Shown piece after piece: positions 1 to 7,704 of a stretch of DNA of 40,055 nucleotides. The DNA is from an uncultured Rhizobiaceae group bacterium (GTDB lineage Bacteria > Pseudomonadota > Alphaproteobacteria > Rhizobiales > Rhizobiaceae): the NCBI GenBank assembly GCA_905480295.1, contig CAJQPW010000257.1, positions 1 through 40,055 on the forward strand, read 5' to 3'. How positions within the stretch are numbered: position 1 is the stretch's first letter; every line of letters starts with the position of its first letter. The notes under the pieces were generated by a model, which saw only the letters and a program-made list of their open reading frames with translations, ran no database searches and had not been told where the DNA came from. A program made the translations under genes and the position numbers.

Positions 1-42
1 CCACGCACAACCCTCTCCGTACCAAGGCGGCGAAGAGCCGCA

Positions 43-59
43 CGGTCCGGCCAGGACCG
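43..59 (-). terminator. Weak hairpin downstream of the glp operon
   Basis: A perfect 6-bp stem (CGGTCC at 43-48, GGACCG at 54-59) encloses a 5-base loop, about 145 bases beyond the glpD stop. There is no T-run on the minus strand, so a terminator role is only a guess. Bases 1-42 and 60-95 show no gene. Confidence 0.2.
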
Positions 60-95
60 CCCCCGCGGAGCGCAGGGCGCAGCCCGACAGCGTGA

Positions 96-195
96 GCGAA
101 AATCTAAACCCGAGCGAAAACAAAACCCGAGGAAGAACAAAACCCACGCAAATCAAACCCCGCGCAAATCTACCCCCCGCAAACCCAAATCCCGG
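96..195. repeat. Degenerate ~17-bp tandem repeat, about six units
   Basis: The stretch divides into six A/C-rich units of 16-18 bases starting near 96, 114, 131, 147, 163 and 179. Each runs roughly G/C-C-G/A-A-A-A, then A/C-rich bases, then ACCC(C)G. The plus strand is nearly free of T and poor in G, so the minus strand, read as the 3' trailer of the glpD transcript, is G/T-rich with repeated GGG runs. It ends just before the glpD stop codon. No protein family is recognisable in any frame across it. Confidence 0.5.
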
Positions 196-202
196 GCGGG
201 TG

Positions 203-1714
203 TCAGACTTCCCTTTCGTCGAAATAGCGCTGCAGTGCTTCAACTTCGCTCTTGCTGGCCTTGATGCCGAGCTTGCTGCGCCGAAACAAAACGTCCTCTG
301 CGCTTCGGGCCCATTCACATGACTCGAGATAATCGACTTCCCGCTGATATAAGTTCACGGCAAAGCGTTTCCCCAAATCGTCAATGCTGTTGCAGTCAGC
401 GAGGATCTGCAGGGCGCGGGTGCCGTAGGCCCGGACCAACCGGCTCGCATGGCCGGGTTCGATAAACGGGTAGTCGGAGACGATCTGTTCTGCCAGACCA
501 TCGCGGTCTGAGATGGCGAAATCACCCCCGGGCAGGGTCGAGTTTTCAGTCCAGGCTTTGCCCTTTTTGCCAATGCTGGATTCAATTTCTTCCATCATCG
601 CTTCCGCCAGCTTCCGGTAGGTCGTGATCTTGCCACCAAAAACATCGATCAGCGTGCCCGCGCCTGACGCGGGGTCCTTGCGCAGAACATAATCGCGCGT
701 TGCCTCCTGGGCAGCGCTTGCACCATCATCATAGAGCGGGCGCACACCGGAATAGGTCCACACGACATCCTGTTCCTGCACCGGTTCGTTGAAATACGCG
801 CTGGCCATTTCACACAGGTAGGAAATCTCTTCTGCCGTGATCTGCGGCTTGCCATCAATCGCACCATGTTCAACGTCGGTGGTCCCGATCAGCGTGTAAT
901 CCTGTTCATAGGGGATGGCAAAGATGATACGGTCATCAGCATTTTGGAAAATATAACATTTTTCATGCTCAAACTTTTTTGCCACCACGATGTGACTGCC
1001 GCGCACCAGGCGCACATTGGACGCATCATTCTTGCCGAAAACGGTTTTCAGGACTTCATCGACCCATGGGCCAGCCGCATTGACGATCAACCGCGCGGAT
1101 ACGTTTTCGGTTTCACCCGTGGTCTTATCCTGCAGACCAACCTGCCAGAGCCCATCGACCCACTTGGCGGAAACAGCCGCCGTGCGGGTGCGGATATCAG
1201 CACCGCGCTCTGCCGCATCCATGGCATTGAGCACGACGAAGCGCGAATCTTCGACCCAGCAATCGGAATATTCAAAGCCGGTTGAATAGTCATTTTTCAG
1301 CGGTGCGCCTTCCGGTCCATCGGTCAGGTTCACCCGTTTTGACGCCGGCAATAATTTGCGCCCGCCCAGATGGTCGTAAAAAAACAAACCCAGCCGCAAC
1401 AGCCATTGCGGGCGCAGCCCCTTGTGGTGGGGCAGGACAAACCGCAGGGGCCAGACGATGTGCGGTGCCATGCGCCAAAGAACTTCCCGTTCCTTCAACG
1501 CCTCGCGCACCAGCCGGAATTTATAATGTTCCAGGTATCGAAGCCCACCATGAATCAATTTGGTTGAAGCTGATGACGTGCCGCCTCCAAGATCATTGGA
1601 TTCGCACAGCAGCACGGAATATCCGCGGCCCACAGCATCTCGAGCAATCCCACACCCATTGATTCCACCGCCGATGATCAGGACATCGAAAGGTTGATTG
1701 ATTTTGTCCTGCAT
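203..1714 (-). CDS. glpD: Aerobic glycerol-3-phosphate dehydrogenase
   Basis: FAD-dependent dehydrogenase that oxidises sn-glycerol-3-phosphate to dihydroxyacetone phosphate and passes electrons to quinone at the inner membrane. The 503-residue protein opens with a Rossmann FAD motif (GGGINGCG from residue 15), an acidic residue for the FAD ribose at E38, and the family block GGGTSSASTKLIHGGLRYLE at about 43-62. Length matches the family (about 500). An open frame extends 31 codons upstream, but that extension lies inside glpR. The ATG at 1714 fits the family N-terminus and overlaps the glpR stop by one base (TGATG), implying translational coupling in a glpR-glpD operon. No glpF, glpK or glycerol transporter gene is present nearby. 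Confidence 0.95.
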   Translation of the reverse strand: MQDKINQPFDVLIIGGGINGCGIARDAVGRGYSVLLCESNDLGGGTSSASTKLIHGGLRYLEHYKFRLVREALKEREVLWRMAPHIVWPLRFVLPHHKGLRPQWLLRLGLFFYDHLGGRKLLPASKRVNLTDGPEGAPLKNDYSTGFEYSDCWVEDSRFVVLNAMDAAERGADIRTRTAAVSAKWVDGLWQVGLQDKTTGETENVSARLIVNAAGPWVDEVLKTVFGKNDASNVRLVRGSHIVVAKKFEHEKCYIFQNADDRIIFAIPYEQDYTLIGTTDVEHGAIDGKPQITAEEISYLCEMASAYFNEPVQEQDVVWTYSGVRPLYDDGASAAQEATRDYVLRKDPASGAGTLIDVFGGKITTYRKLAEAMMEEIESSIGKKGKAWTENSTLPGGDFAISDRDGLAEQIVSDYPFIEPGHASRLVRAYGTRALQILADCNSIDDLGKRFAVNLYQREVDYLESCEWARSAEDVLFRRSKLGIKASKSEVEALQRYFDEREV

Positions 1715-2532
1715 CAGTCCGCCTGGCTCGTATTCGTGGTTGAAAAGTCGTTGTCTGCCGTTGCGTCGCTGTCGGCGATCTCCAGTTGCACACCGGAAGC
1801 TGAGCACAGATCGACAATCTCTTTGGGCGGCGCTGTATCGGTGACGAATATGTCGATATCCGAAAGATGGCCGATCTGAACCGGCGCGCGCCTTTCAAAC
1901 TTGGTCGAATCCGCCACAAGAATGCGTTTGCGCGCATGTTTGAGAATGGTCTGCGCGATGCGGACTTCGCGATAGTCATAATCCAGCAATGCGCCGGTTT
2001 CATCAATCGCCGAAGACCCGATTACCGCGTAATCGACCTTAAATTGCTCGATCACATCAACCGCTGCAGCCCCGATAATGCCCAGATCGCTTTTACGCAC
2101 CATGCCACCGGTGACCACCACTTCAATGTCCGGCGAACCGGACAATATATAGGCAACATTGAGATTATTGGTGACCACCATCAAGCCGGAATGACGCAAC
2201 AGTGCTTTCGCCACGAGTTCCGTTGTGGTGCCGATGTTCATGATCAGCGAACAATCGTTGGGAACAATCGCCGCTGCCCGCTGCGCGATGCCGGATTTTG
2301 CCTGGGTCGCGATCTCCCGCCTGTGGGGATAAGCCAGATTGGCCGTTGAAGAGGGATAGATCGCACCGCCATGCACCCGTTGCAGTAATTCTGAATCACA
2401 CAGGTCGTTCAAATCCTTGCGGATGGTTTGCGGGGTAACTTCAAAACGATGGGCCAGCCCGTCCACGTCAACGCGACCGGATTCCCGGGCGATTTCCAGA
2501 ATTTCATTATGTCGGAGATTGAGCGATGGCAT
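1714..2532 (-). CDS. glpR: DeoR-family repressor, GlpR-type
   Basis: A 272-residue DeoR-family regulator. The N-terminal winged helix-turn-helix spans about residues 6-58 and contains the DeoR signature (VDGLAHRFEVTPQTIRKDL, then a VHGGA end). The remainder is the sugar-phosphate-sensing domain related to ribose-5-phosphate isomerase (IMNIGTTTELVAKAL; GSSAIDETGALLDYDYREV). Lying first in an operon with glpD, it is most simply the glycerol-3-phosphate-responsive repressor of that operon. The ATG at 2532 has a good ribosome-binding site (GGAGGG about 8 bases upstream). TTCGAAT direct repeats 20-36 bases upstream are candidate operators, so autoregulation is likely. Confidence 0.9.
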   Translation of the reverse strand: MPSLNLRHNEILEIARESGRVDVDGLAHRFEVTPQTIRKDLNDLCDSELLQRVHGGAIYPSSTANLAYPHRREIATQAKSGIAQRAAAIVPNDCSLIMNIGTTTELVAKALLRHSGLMVVTNNLNVAYILSGSPDIEVVVTGGMVRKSDLGIIGAAAVDVIEQFKVDYAVIGSSAIDETGALLDYDYREVRIAQTILKHARKRILVADSTKFERRAPVQIGHLSDIDIFVTDTAPPKEIVDLCSASGVQLEIADSDATADNDFSTTNTSQAD

Positions 2533-2550
2533 GGCATACCCTCCAGTTAA

Positions 2551-2570
2551 TTTCGAATATCTTCGAATTC
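2551..2570. promoter_or_regulatory. Candidate GlpR operator (TTCGAAT direct repeats)
   Basis: TTCGAAT occurs at 2552-2558 and again at 2562-2568, exactly 10 bp (one helical turn) apart, and each contains the palindrome TTCGAA. The site lies just upstream of the glpR ribosome-binding site. DeoR-family repressors typically bind short repeated TTCG-containing boxes. A further T/C-rich TTTCGTTTT-like stretch lies at about 2612-2625. Assignment to GlpR is inference from position. Confidence 0.4.
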
Positions 2571-2654
2571 AGGAAAAAACGCAATAATTTATGCTCATTG
2601 ACTTTCCTTTTCTTTCGTTTTTTACTGCAGCTGCGGTGCCTGCGACCAACCAAA

Positions 2655-2675
2655 CTCGAGATCGTTCATCTCGAG
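2655..2675. promoter_or_regulatory. Perfect 8-bp inverted repeat in the glpR-MFS intergenic region
   Basis: CTCGAGAT (2655-2662) and ATCTCGAG (2668-2675) form a perfect stem around a 5-base loop. It lies midway in the 364-base divergent spacer 2533-2896, in which I see no protein-coding gene. It could be an operator for the MFS gene or an RNA hairpin; neither is proven. Confidence 0.35.
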
Positions 2676-2801
2676 GCACAAAATCTATCCATTGAAACCC
2701 GATCAGGGCGTGCTTCACTGCGCCGATACGGCGTCAAATTTTGCAACAATTCAGGGTTACAGGCCGGGGTTTTGAGCATAAGCTCTGCCCTGACTAAAGG
2801 G

Positions 2802-2846
2802 CGTCATTTCTGACGTGCCGGCGTATCCACTGTCACCGGACAGTGG
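2802..2846. promoter_or_regulatory. Two consecutive stem-loops upstream of the MFS gene
   Basis: CGTCA/TGACG (2802-2806 and 2811-2815, 4-base loop) is followed by CCACTGTC/GACAGTGG (2827-2834 and 2839-2846, 4-base loop). The second is a perfect 8-bp stem ending 50 bases before the MFS start codon. The pair could be leader RNA structure or operator DNA. Confidence 0.35.
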
Positions 2847-2896
2847 AATTGCGAGACAGCCAGACGCCTCCATGACAGGACAAGGGTGACGATGAT

Positions 2897-4159
2897 ATGA
2901 ACCGGGACCGCATCTATTTCCTGCTGTTAAACATTGGTCATTTTCTTGACCACCTGTTCATGCTGATTTTTGCCACGGTGGCTGCCCTGGCGCTGTATCG
3001 GGAATGGAACATCGGCTATGCGGAATTGCTGGCCTATGCGACCCCCGGATTTTTCGCTTTCGGCCTGTTTTCGCTGCCTGCGGGATGGCTGGCCGACCGG
3101 TGGAGCCGCGATGGCATGATGGTGGTCTTTTTCATCGGCATTGGACTGGTATCCGTCGCCACCGGCTTTGCCATGCAACCGATTCAGATCGGCATTGGAC
3201 TGTTCGCCATCGGCATATTCGGTGCGATCTATCACCCGGTGGGTCTGGCGGTGGTCACGATGAAGTGGAAAAATACGGGCATGCGCATTGCCGCCAACGG
3301 GGTTTGGGGCAATCTGGGCGTCGCCAGCGCCGCATTGATTACCGGCTTTATGATCGACAATGGCGGGTGGCGGCTGGCCTTCATCCTGCCCGGCATCCTT
3401 TCTGTGTTCGTCGGTCTGGCCTATTTGAAACTCCGGCTTTCAGATATTCGCGAAGAACAAAACCAGTCACCCCCCAAACGGGTGAAATCAGGCGACAAGA
3501 CTTCTGCAGACTACCGGACCTTGCTCTGGCGTGTATCTGCAATCGTGTTTTTAACAACGGCGGTTTCATCCATCATCTTTCAGTCCACCACCTTCGCGCT
3601 TCCGAAAATTTTCGGTGAACGCCTGCAAGGGCTGGCCGCCCAATTTGCCCAATGGGCAAACGGCACGTCGATGGTAGGTGAAGGCGACGTCGCAACCTTT
3701 GTCGGCTCACTCGCTTTTATTGTATTTGCCGTTGCCTCGATTGCCCAATTGGTTGTCGGGTCAATGCTGGATCGCTATGGGCCACGCCGGGTGTTCATGA
3801 CAGTGGCGCTGCTGCAGCTGGTGTTCTTCCTCGCCATGCCCGGGTTAACAGACGGCCCCGCATTTTTAGTTGCCCTTGGGTTCATGCTTGGCGCGTTCGG
3901 CCAGATTCCGATCAACGATTACATGATCGGGAAAATGGCAAGCGGCAGCCACCGGGCCCGCATTTATGGCGTGCGTTACGTTATCGCCTTTTCGGTGCTG
4001 GCGCTGACCCTGCCCCTGATTGCCTATGTCTATGAGTTCCATGGGTTTGATACACTGTTTTACATTCTGGCCACCGCTGCTCTGGTGATCCTGTGTGCGG
4101 TCGCGGCTTTGCCAAAACGTCTGCCAACACCGGATACCGTGCCGCAACCCGCTGAATAG
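2897..4159 (+). CDS. MFS transporter
   Basis: A 420-residue inner-membrane protein with about 12 hydrophobic segments and the MFS motif A between helices 2 and 3 (PAGWLADRWSRDG, residues 61-73). A central cytoplasmic loop of about 25 hydrophilic residues (LSDIREEQNQSPPKRVKSGDK) separates the two six-helix halves. Overall it resembles the FsmR-like branch of exporters and importers, but the substrate cannot be read from sequence. It is divergent from glpR and co-directional with the sulfatase and ThDP-enzyme genes, 186 bases upstream of the sulfatase, so it may carry the substrate or product of those enzymes (inference). The ATG at 2897 has a weak AAGG about 11 bases upstream. Confidence 0.85.
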   Translation: MNRDRIYFLLLNIGHFLDHLFMLIFATVAALALYREWNIGYAELLAYATPGFFAFGLFSLPAGWLADRWSRDGMMVVFFIGIGLVSVATGFAMQPIQIGIGLFAIGIFGAIYHPVGLAVVTMKWKNTGMRIAANGVWGNLGVASAALITGFMIDNGGWRLAFILPGILSVFVGLAYLKLRLSDIREEQNQSPPKRVKSGDKTSADYRTLLWRVSAIVFLTTAVSSIIFQSTTFALPKIFGERLQGLAAQFAQWANGTSMVGEGDVATFVGSLAFIVFAVASIAQLVVGSMLDRYGPRRVFMTVALLQLVFFLAMPGLTDGPAFLVALGFMLGAFGQIPINDYMIGKMASGSHRARIYGVRYVIAFSVLALTLPLIAYVYEFHGFDTLFYILATAALVILCAVAALPKRLPTPDTVPQPAE

Positions 4160-4345
4160 AACCTGCACAGGCACAGCTGCCCCACACCAATCAAGTGCAT
4201 GCGCCACCGTCGCTTGAGCATTGCAATTGTTGTGTACGCACAAAACTGCGCGTTTGACCGTTGACGGCTTTCAATGTGGAATGGCTGATGCCCCTCTGTA
4301 CTCGGCCAAAGCCGAAGGTTGGAAACGGAAGAAAAGCCACAACCC

Positions 4346-5920
4346 ATGGATAAGAAGCCAAATTTTCTGTTTTTCATCACCGACCAGCAACGGGCGGACT
4401 GGCTCGGCTGTGCCGGTCATCCGGTGGTGAAAACACCACATATCGATGCGATTGCTGCCCGGGGCACCCGCTTTACCGACTTCAACGTTGCAATGCCGGT
4501 ATGCATGCCCAATCGCGCCAGCCTGCTCACCGGACGCTACCCGTCCGTTCACGGGTTGCGGTACAATGGCTGTTACCTGTCACGCCGGGCCAATACATTT
4601 GTCGATGTGCTGAACCAATCGGGATATACCACCGCTGCGATTGGCAAGAGCCATCTTCAGCCCTTCACCGACATTGCACCGATGAAACGAACAGAGTTCC
4701 GGAGCGGACCGGTTGCAGACGCCTGGAAAGCAGACGACCAGGATTATACGCTCGAAGAACCGCAACGCTATGAAGAAGACAGACGCGCACCGTTTGACGG
4801 CGATTATTATGGCTATCAGCACGTTGATATGGTCACCGGTCACGGTGATCAGGCGGGTGGGCATTACCGTCAATGGTTTCGGGAACACGCGGCTAAGACC
4901 GGCAGGGACTGGGCCTGGTATCACGACCCCGAAAATCAGTTGCCGCACAATTATTCGGCGCGTCAAAGCTATCGCACACCGATTCCTGAATCGCTCTATC
5001 CGACCTTTTATATCCGCGATCAGGCGCAGCAATTCATTGAAAACCAGCAGGGCAGCGACGCTCCCTTCTTCACCTTCGTCTCTTTCCCCGACCCCCATCA
5101 TCCGTTCAATCCCCCGGGCCGCTACTGGGACATGTACCAGCCTGACGCATTCGAATTGCCGATACGATACGGCGATCATCGCAAACCGCCGCCACCGCTT
5201 GAATATCAGCGCGAACTGATGATGCGGGGTGAATTGCCGGTGGTTGCACAGGCGGCAATAATGGAGGACGAACAGGCAATCCGGGAAAGCTTGGCGCTGA
5301 CGGCGGGCATGATCACCATGGTCGACGATGCCATTGGGGCGGTAGTGGAAACATTGAAGGAATCCGGTCAGTACGACAGCACGGTGATCTGCTTCAATTC
5401 CGATCACGGGGATTATCTGGGAGACAGCGATCTTCTGCTCAAGGGGGCCTGGCCCCGGGATTCCATCAACAGGGTCCCGTTTATCTGGTCCGATCCCGAA
5501 GACCGCACCGAACGATGCAGCGATGGACTGGCTTCCACCATCGATATTTCAACAACAATTCTGGACCGCGCCGGCATTGCCCCCTATTTTGGCATGCAGG
5601 GCACCAGCCTGTTGCCTGCAATTGCGGGAGAACCGCTGAACCGAGAAAGCCTTCTTATCGAGTTCAATGACAACGGCACCCGCATGGGATTTCCCCAGCC
5701 GGCCCGGGTGCGCACCCTGCGCACCAAACATTGGCGGCTCAGCCAATACAAGGACCAGGACTGGGGAGAGCTTTTCGATCTCGACAGCGACCCTGATCAA
5801 TTGAACAATTTGTGGGATGACCCGGCCCATATTGAAACCCGGGCACAATTGTCCCAGCAACTGCTCGATCATATGATCGGCCAGATGGACGAGAGTCCCC
5901 GTTCGATACGATTGGCCTGA
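4346..5920 (+). CDS. Type I (formylglycine) sulfatase / alkaline phosphatase superfamily
   Basis: A 524-residue hydrolase of sulfate esters or possibly phosphonate monoesters. Metal ligands appear at D13-Q14 (FITDQQRADW) and in a SDHGD block in the second half. The maturation motif C53-M-P-N-R57, followed by ASLLTGR, is the C-x-P-x-R signature whose cysteine is converted to formylglycine. It ends with the usual FDLDSDPDQLNNL block. I prefer the ATG at 4346 to the upstream 4319 because the MDKKPNFLFFITDQQ start matches the family and an A/G-rich ribosome-binding site (GGAAGAAAAG) precedes it. No signal peptide is visible, so it is probably cytoplasmic. The ThDP-enzyme gene follows six bases later, implying co-translation. 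Substrate is undetermined: arylsulfatase and phosphonate monoester hydrolase share these motifs. Confidence 0.88.
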   Translation: MDKKPNFLFFITDQQRADWLGCAGHPVVKTPHIDAIAARGTRFTDFNVAMPVCMPNRASLLTGRYPSVHGLRYNGCYLSRRANTFVDVLNQSGYTTAAIGKSHLQPFTDIAPMKRTEFRSGPVADAWKADDQDYTLEEPQRYEEDRRAPFDGDYYGYQHVDMVTGHGDQAGGHYRQWFREHAAKTGRDWAWYHDPENQLPHNYSARQSYRTPIPESLYPTFYIRDQAQQFIENQQGSDAPFFTFVSFPDPHHPFNPPGRYWDMYQPDAFELPIRYGDHRKPPPPLEYQRELMMRGELPVVAQAAIMEDEQAIRESLALTAGMITMVDDAIGAVVETLKESGQYDSTVICFNSDHGDYLGDSDLLLKGAWPRDSINRVPFIWSDPEDRTERCSDGLASTIDISTTILDRAGIAPYFGMQGTSLLPAIAGEPLNRESLLIEFNDNGTRMGFPQPARVRTLRTKHWRLSQYKDQDWGELFDLDSDPDQLNNLWDDPAHIETRAQLSQQLLDHMIGQMDESPRSIRLA

Positions 5921-5926
5921 ACCCCT

Positions 5927-7669
5927 ATGACGCGAAACAAAAAACCTTCCCCTTCAGATGCCCGAATGACCGCAGGTGGCGCGATATTTGCCCGCCTGAA
6001 ACGGCTGGGCGTTGACTATGTCTTTTGCAATTCGGGAACGGACTTTCCGCCGATTATTGAAGGACTGGCAGAAGCAGCGGCTAAGGACATTGACCTGCCG
6101 CAGGCCATCGTCATTCCCCATGAACATGCAGCGCTGGGCATGGCGCATGGCTATTATCAGGCCACCGGAAAAGCACAGGCCGTGATGCTGCACACCAATG
6201 TCGGGCTGGCCAATGGTGCTGCAGGTGCCATCAACGCAGCCCATGACAATGTTCCGGTATTGCTGATGTCGGGGCGAACCCCGGTGACCGAGCAGGACCA
6301 TTTCGGGTCCCGCACCGTACCCATCGGCTGGGGGCAGGAAATGCGCGATCAGACCGCGCTGGTCCGGGAAGCGACGAAGTGGGACTATGAGCTTAAATTC
6401 GCCGAACAGATTGTGGAATTGCTGGATCGCGCATCGGCAATTGCAAATTCAACACCGAAAGGCCCGGTCTATCTGAGCCTGCCACGGGAGACCCTTTGCG
6501 ATGACGTCGATCCGGCATCGCTGGAGGCTGAGCCCTGCATGGCACCGGCAACTTCAGCCGCCCGCAGCAGCGACATTGACCTGTTGGCAAAAATGATTGC
6601 TGAAGCACAGAACCCGGTAATATTTTCCCAACGCGGCACCGGCACACAGGCCGGGTTCGAAGCGCTGACCAAGCTGGTGGAAGACTGGGCCCTGCCCGTC
6701 AACATGTATTGGGCTCAAAGCCCGGCCATTCCCACTCGACACCCGATGAATGTCGGCGCCGATCCGGCACCCTGGGTGGCGGAAAGCGATCTGATCATCA
6801 CCATTGATGCGCTGGCCCCGTGGATGCCTGATATTCATAAACCGCAGCCGGGTGCCAAAATCGCCCATATCGGCCCCAACCCGATCTTCTCGCGCACCCC
6901 GGTTCGCAATTTTCATTCCCATCTGTCACTCCCCGGTGAAACCACTGAAACCATTCTGGCGCTGGCCGCGGCGCTGGCACCGCTGCGCAAGCAAAATCTC
7001 GATCGGATCAACACCCGTTCTGTGGCAATCCAACAACGAACGGCGGCCCGGCATCAGGCCGTTGAAGCGGCTGCGGCGCGGGGAAACAAAGCCCCGATGA
7101 GCAAATTATGGGTGTCGAAATGTGTCAGCGAAGCCATCGGGCGATCAGGCAAAAAGGCCAGCATCACGTCGGAATTGGGATGTCCGCTCGACCCCATCAA
7201 TATCGACCATTTCAACGGGTATCGACAGGAACCGCATTCCGGTGGCCTCGGTTATGGCCTGCCGGCTGCACTGGGCATACAGCTTGCTGAACCTGAAACT
7301 CTGGTCTTTGCCACCATGGGTGACGGCAGCTACATATTCGCCAACCCCACAGCATGTCACCAGATCGCCGAGGCCCTGCACCTGCCGGTGATAACCTGCG
7401 TCTTAAACAACGAAGAATGGGGTGCGGTTCGCCATTCCGTCACCGGGCTTTACCCCGATGGATATGCAGCCAAGGCAAACACCATGCCGCTGACGGCCCT
7501 CACCCCGTCTCCCGACTTTACAAAAACGGCACAGGCCAGCCGCGCCCACGTGGAAACCGTGGTTGATGGTAAGGACCTGCCTGCGGCCCTCGACCGGGCG
7601 ATTGAGGTCGCGACCAAGGAACGGCGCCAGGTGCTGCTGGACATCAAGATCGACAGCGAAAAGACCTGA
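5927..7669 (+). CDS. Thiamine-diphosphate-dependent decarboxylase/synthase-like enzyme
   Basis: A 580-residue member of the acetolactate synthase / benzoylformate decarboxylase superfamily. The PYR domain carries the cofactor-activating glutamate E66 (PHEHAALGMAHGY). The middle domain has the usual central Rossmann-like fold region (EAQNPVIFSQRGTGTQ). The PP domain carries the ThDP/Mg motif GDGS at 465-468 ending at NN 494-495. The family uses ThDP to decarboxylate 2-oxo acids or transfer the resulting aldehyde. No FAD role can be read with certainty. It starts 6 bases after the sulfatase stop, so the two are co-expressed. A joint role in degrading a sulfated or sulfonated/phosphonated 2-oxo compound is possible but speculative. 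Confidence 0.88.
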   Translation: MTRNKKPSPSDARMTAGGAIFARLKRLGVDYVFCNSGTDFPPIIEGLAEAAAKDIDLPQAIVIPHEHAALGMAHGYYQATGKAQAVMLHTNVGLANGAAGAINAAHDNVPVLLMSGRTPVTEQDHFGSRTVPIGWGQEMRDQTALVREATKWDYELKFAEQIVELLDRASAIANSTPKGPVYLSLPRETLCDDVDPASLEAEPCMAPATSAARSSDIDLLAKMIAEAQNPVIFSQRGTGTQAGFEALTKLVEDWALPVNMYWAQSPAIPTRHPMNVGADPAPWVAESDLIITIDALAPWMPDIHKPQPGAKIAHIGPNPIFSRTPVRNFHSHLSLPGETTETILALAAALAPLRKQNLDRINTRSVAIQQRTAARHQAVEAAAARGNKAPMSKLWVSKCVSEAIGRSGKKASITSELGCPLDPINIDHFNGYRQEPHSGGLGYGLPAALGIQLAEPETLVFATMGDGSYIFANPTACHQIAEALHLPVITCVLNNEEWGAVRHSVTGLYPDGYAAKANTMPLTALTPSPDFTKTAQASRAHVETVVDGKDLPAALDRAIEVATKERRQVLLDIKIDSEKT

Positions 7670-7704
7670 ACAGGCGGCAAGGAAGGCTCAAGCGACCCCG
7701 GATC

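Noticed and set aside
2526..2813. A 95-codon plus-strand frame in the glpR-MFS spacer.
   Set aside because: It begins inside glpR, has no ribosome-binding site or recognisable domain, and overlaps several inverted repeats; regulatory DNA is the better explanation.
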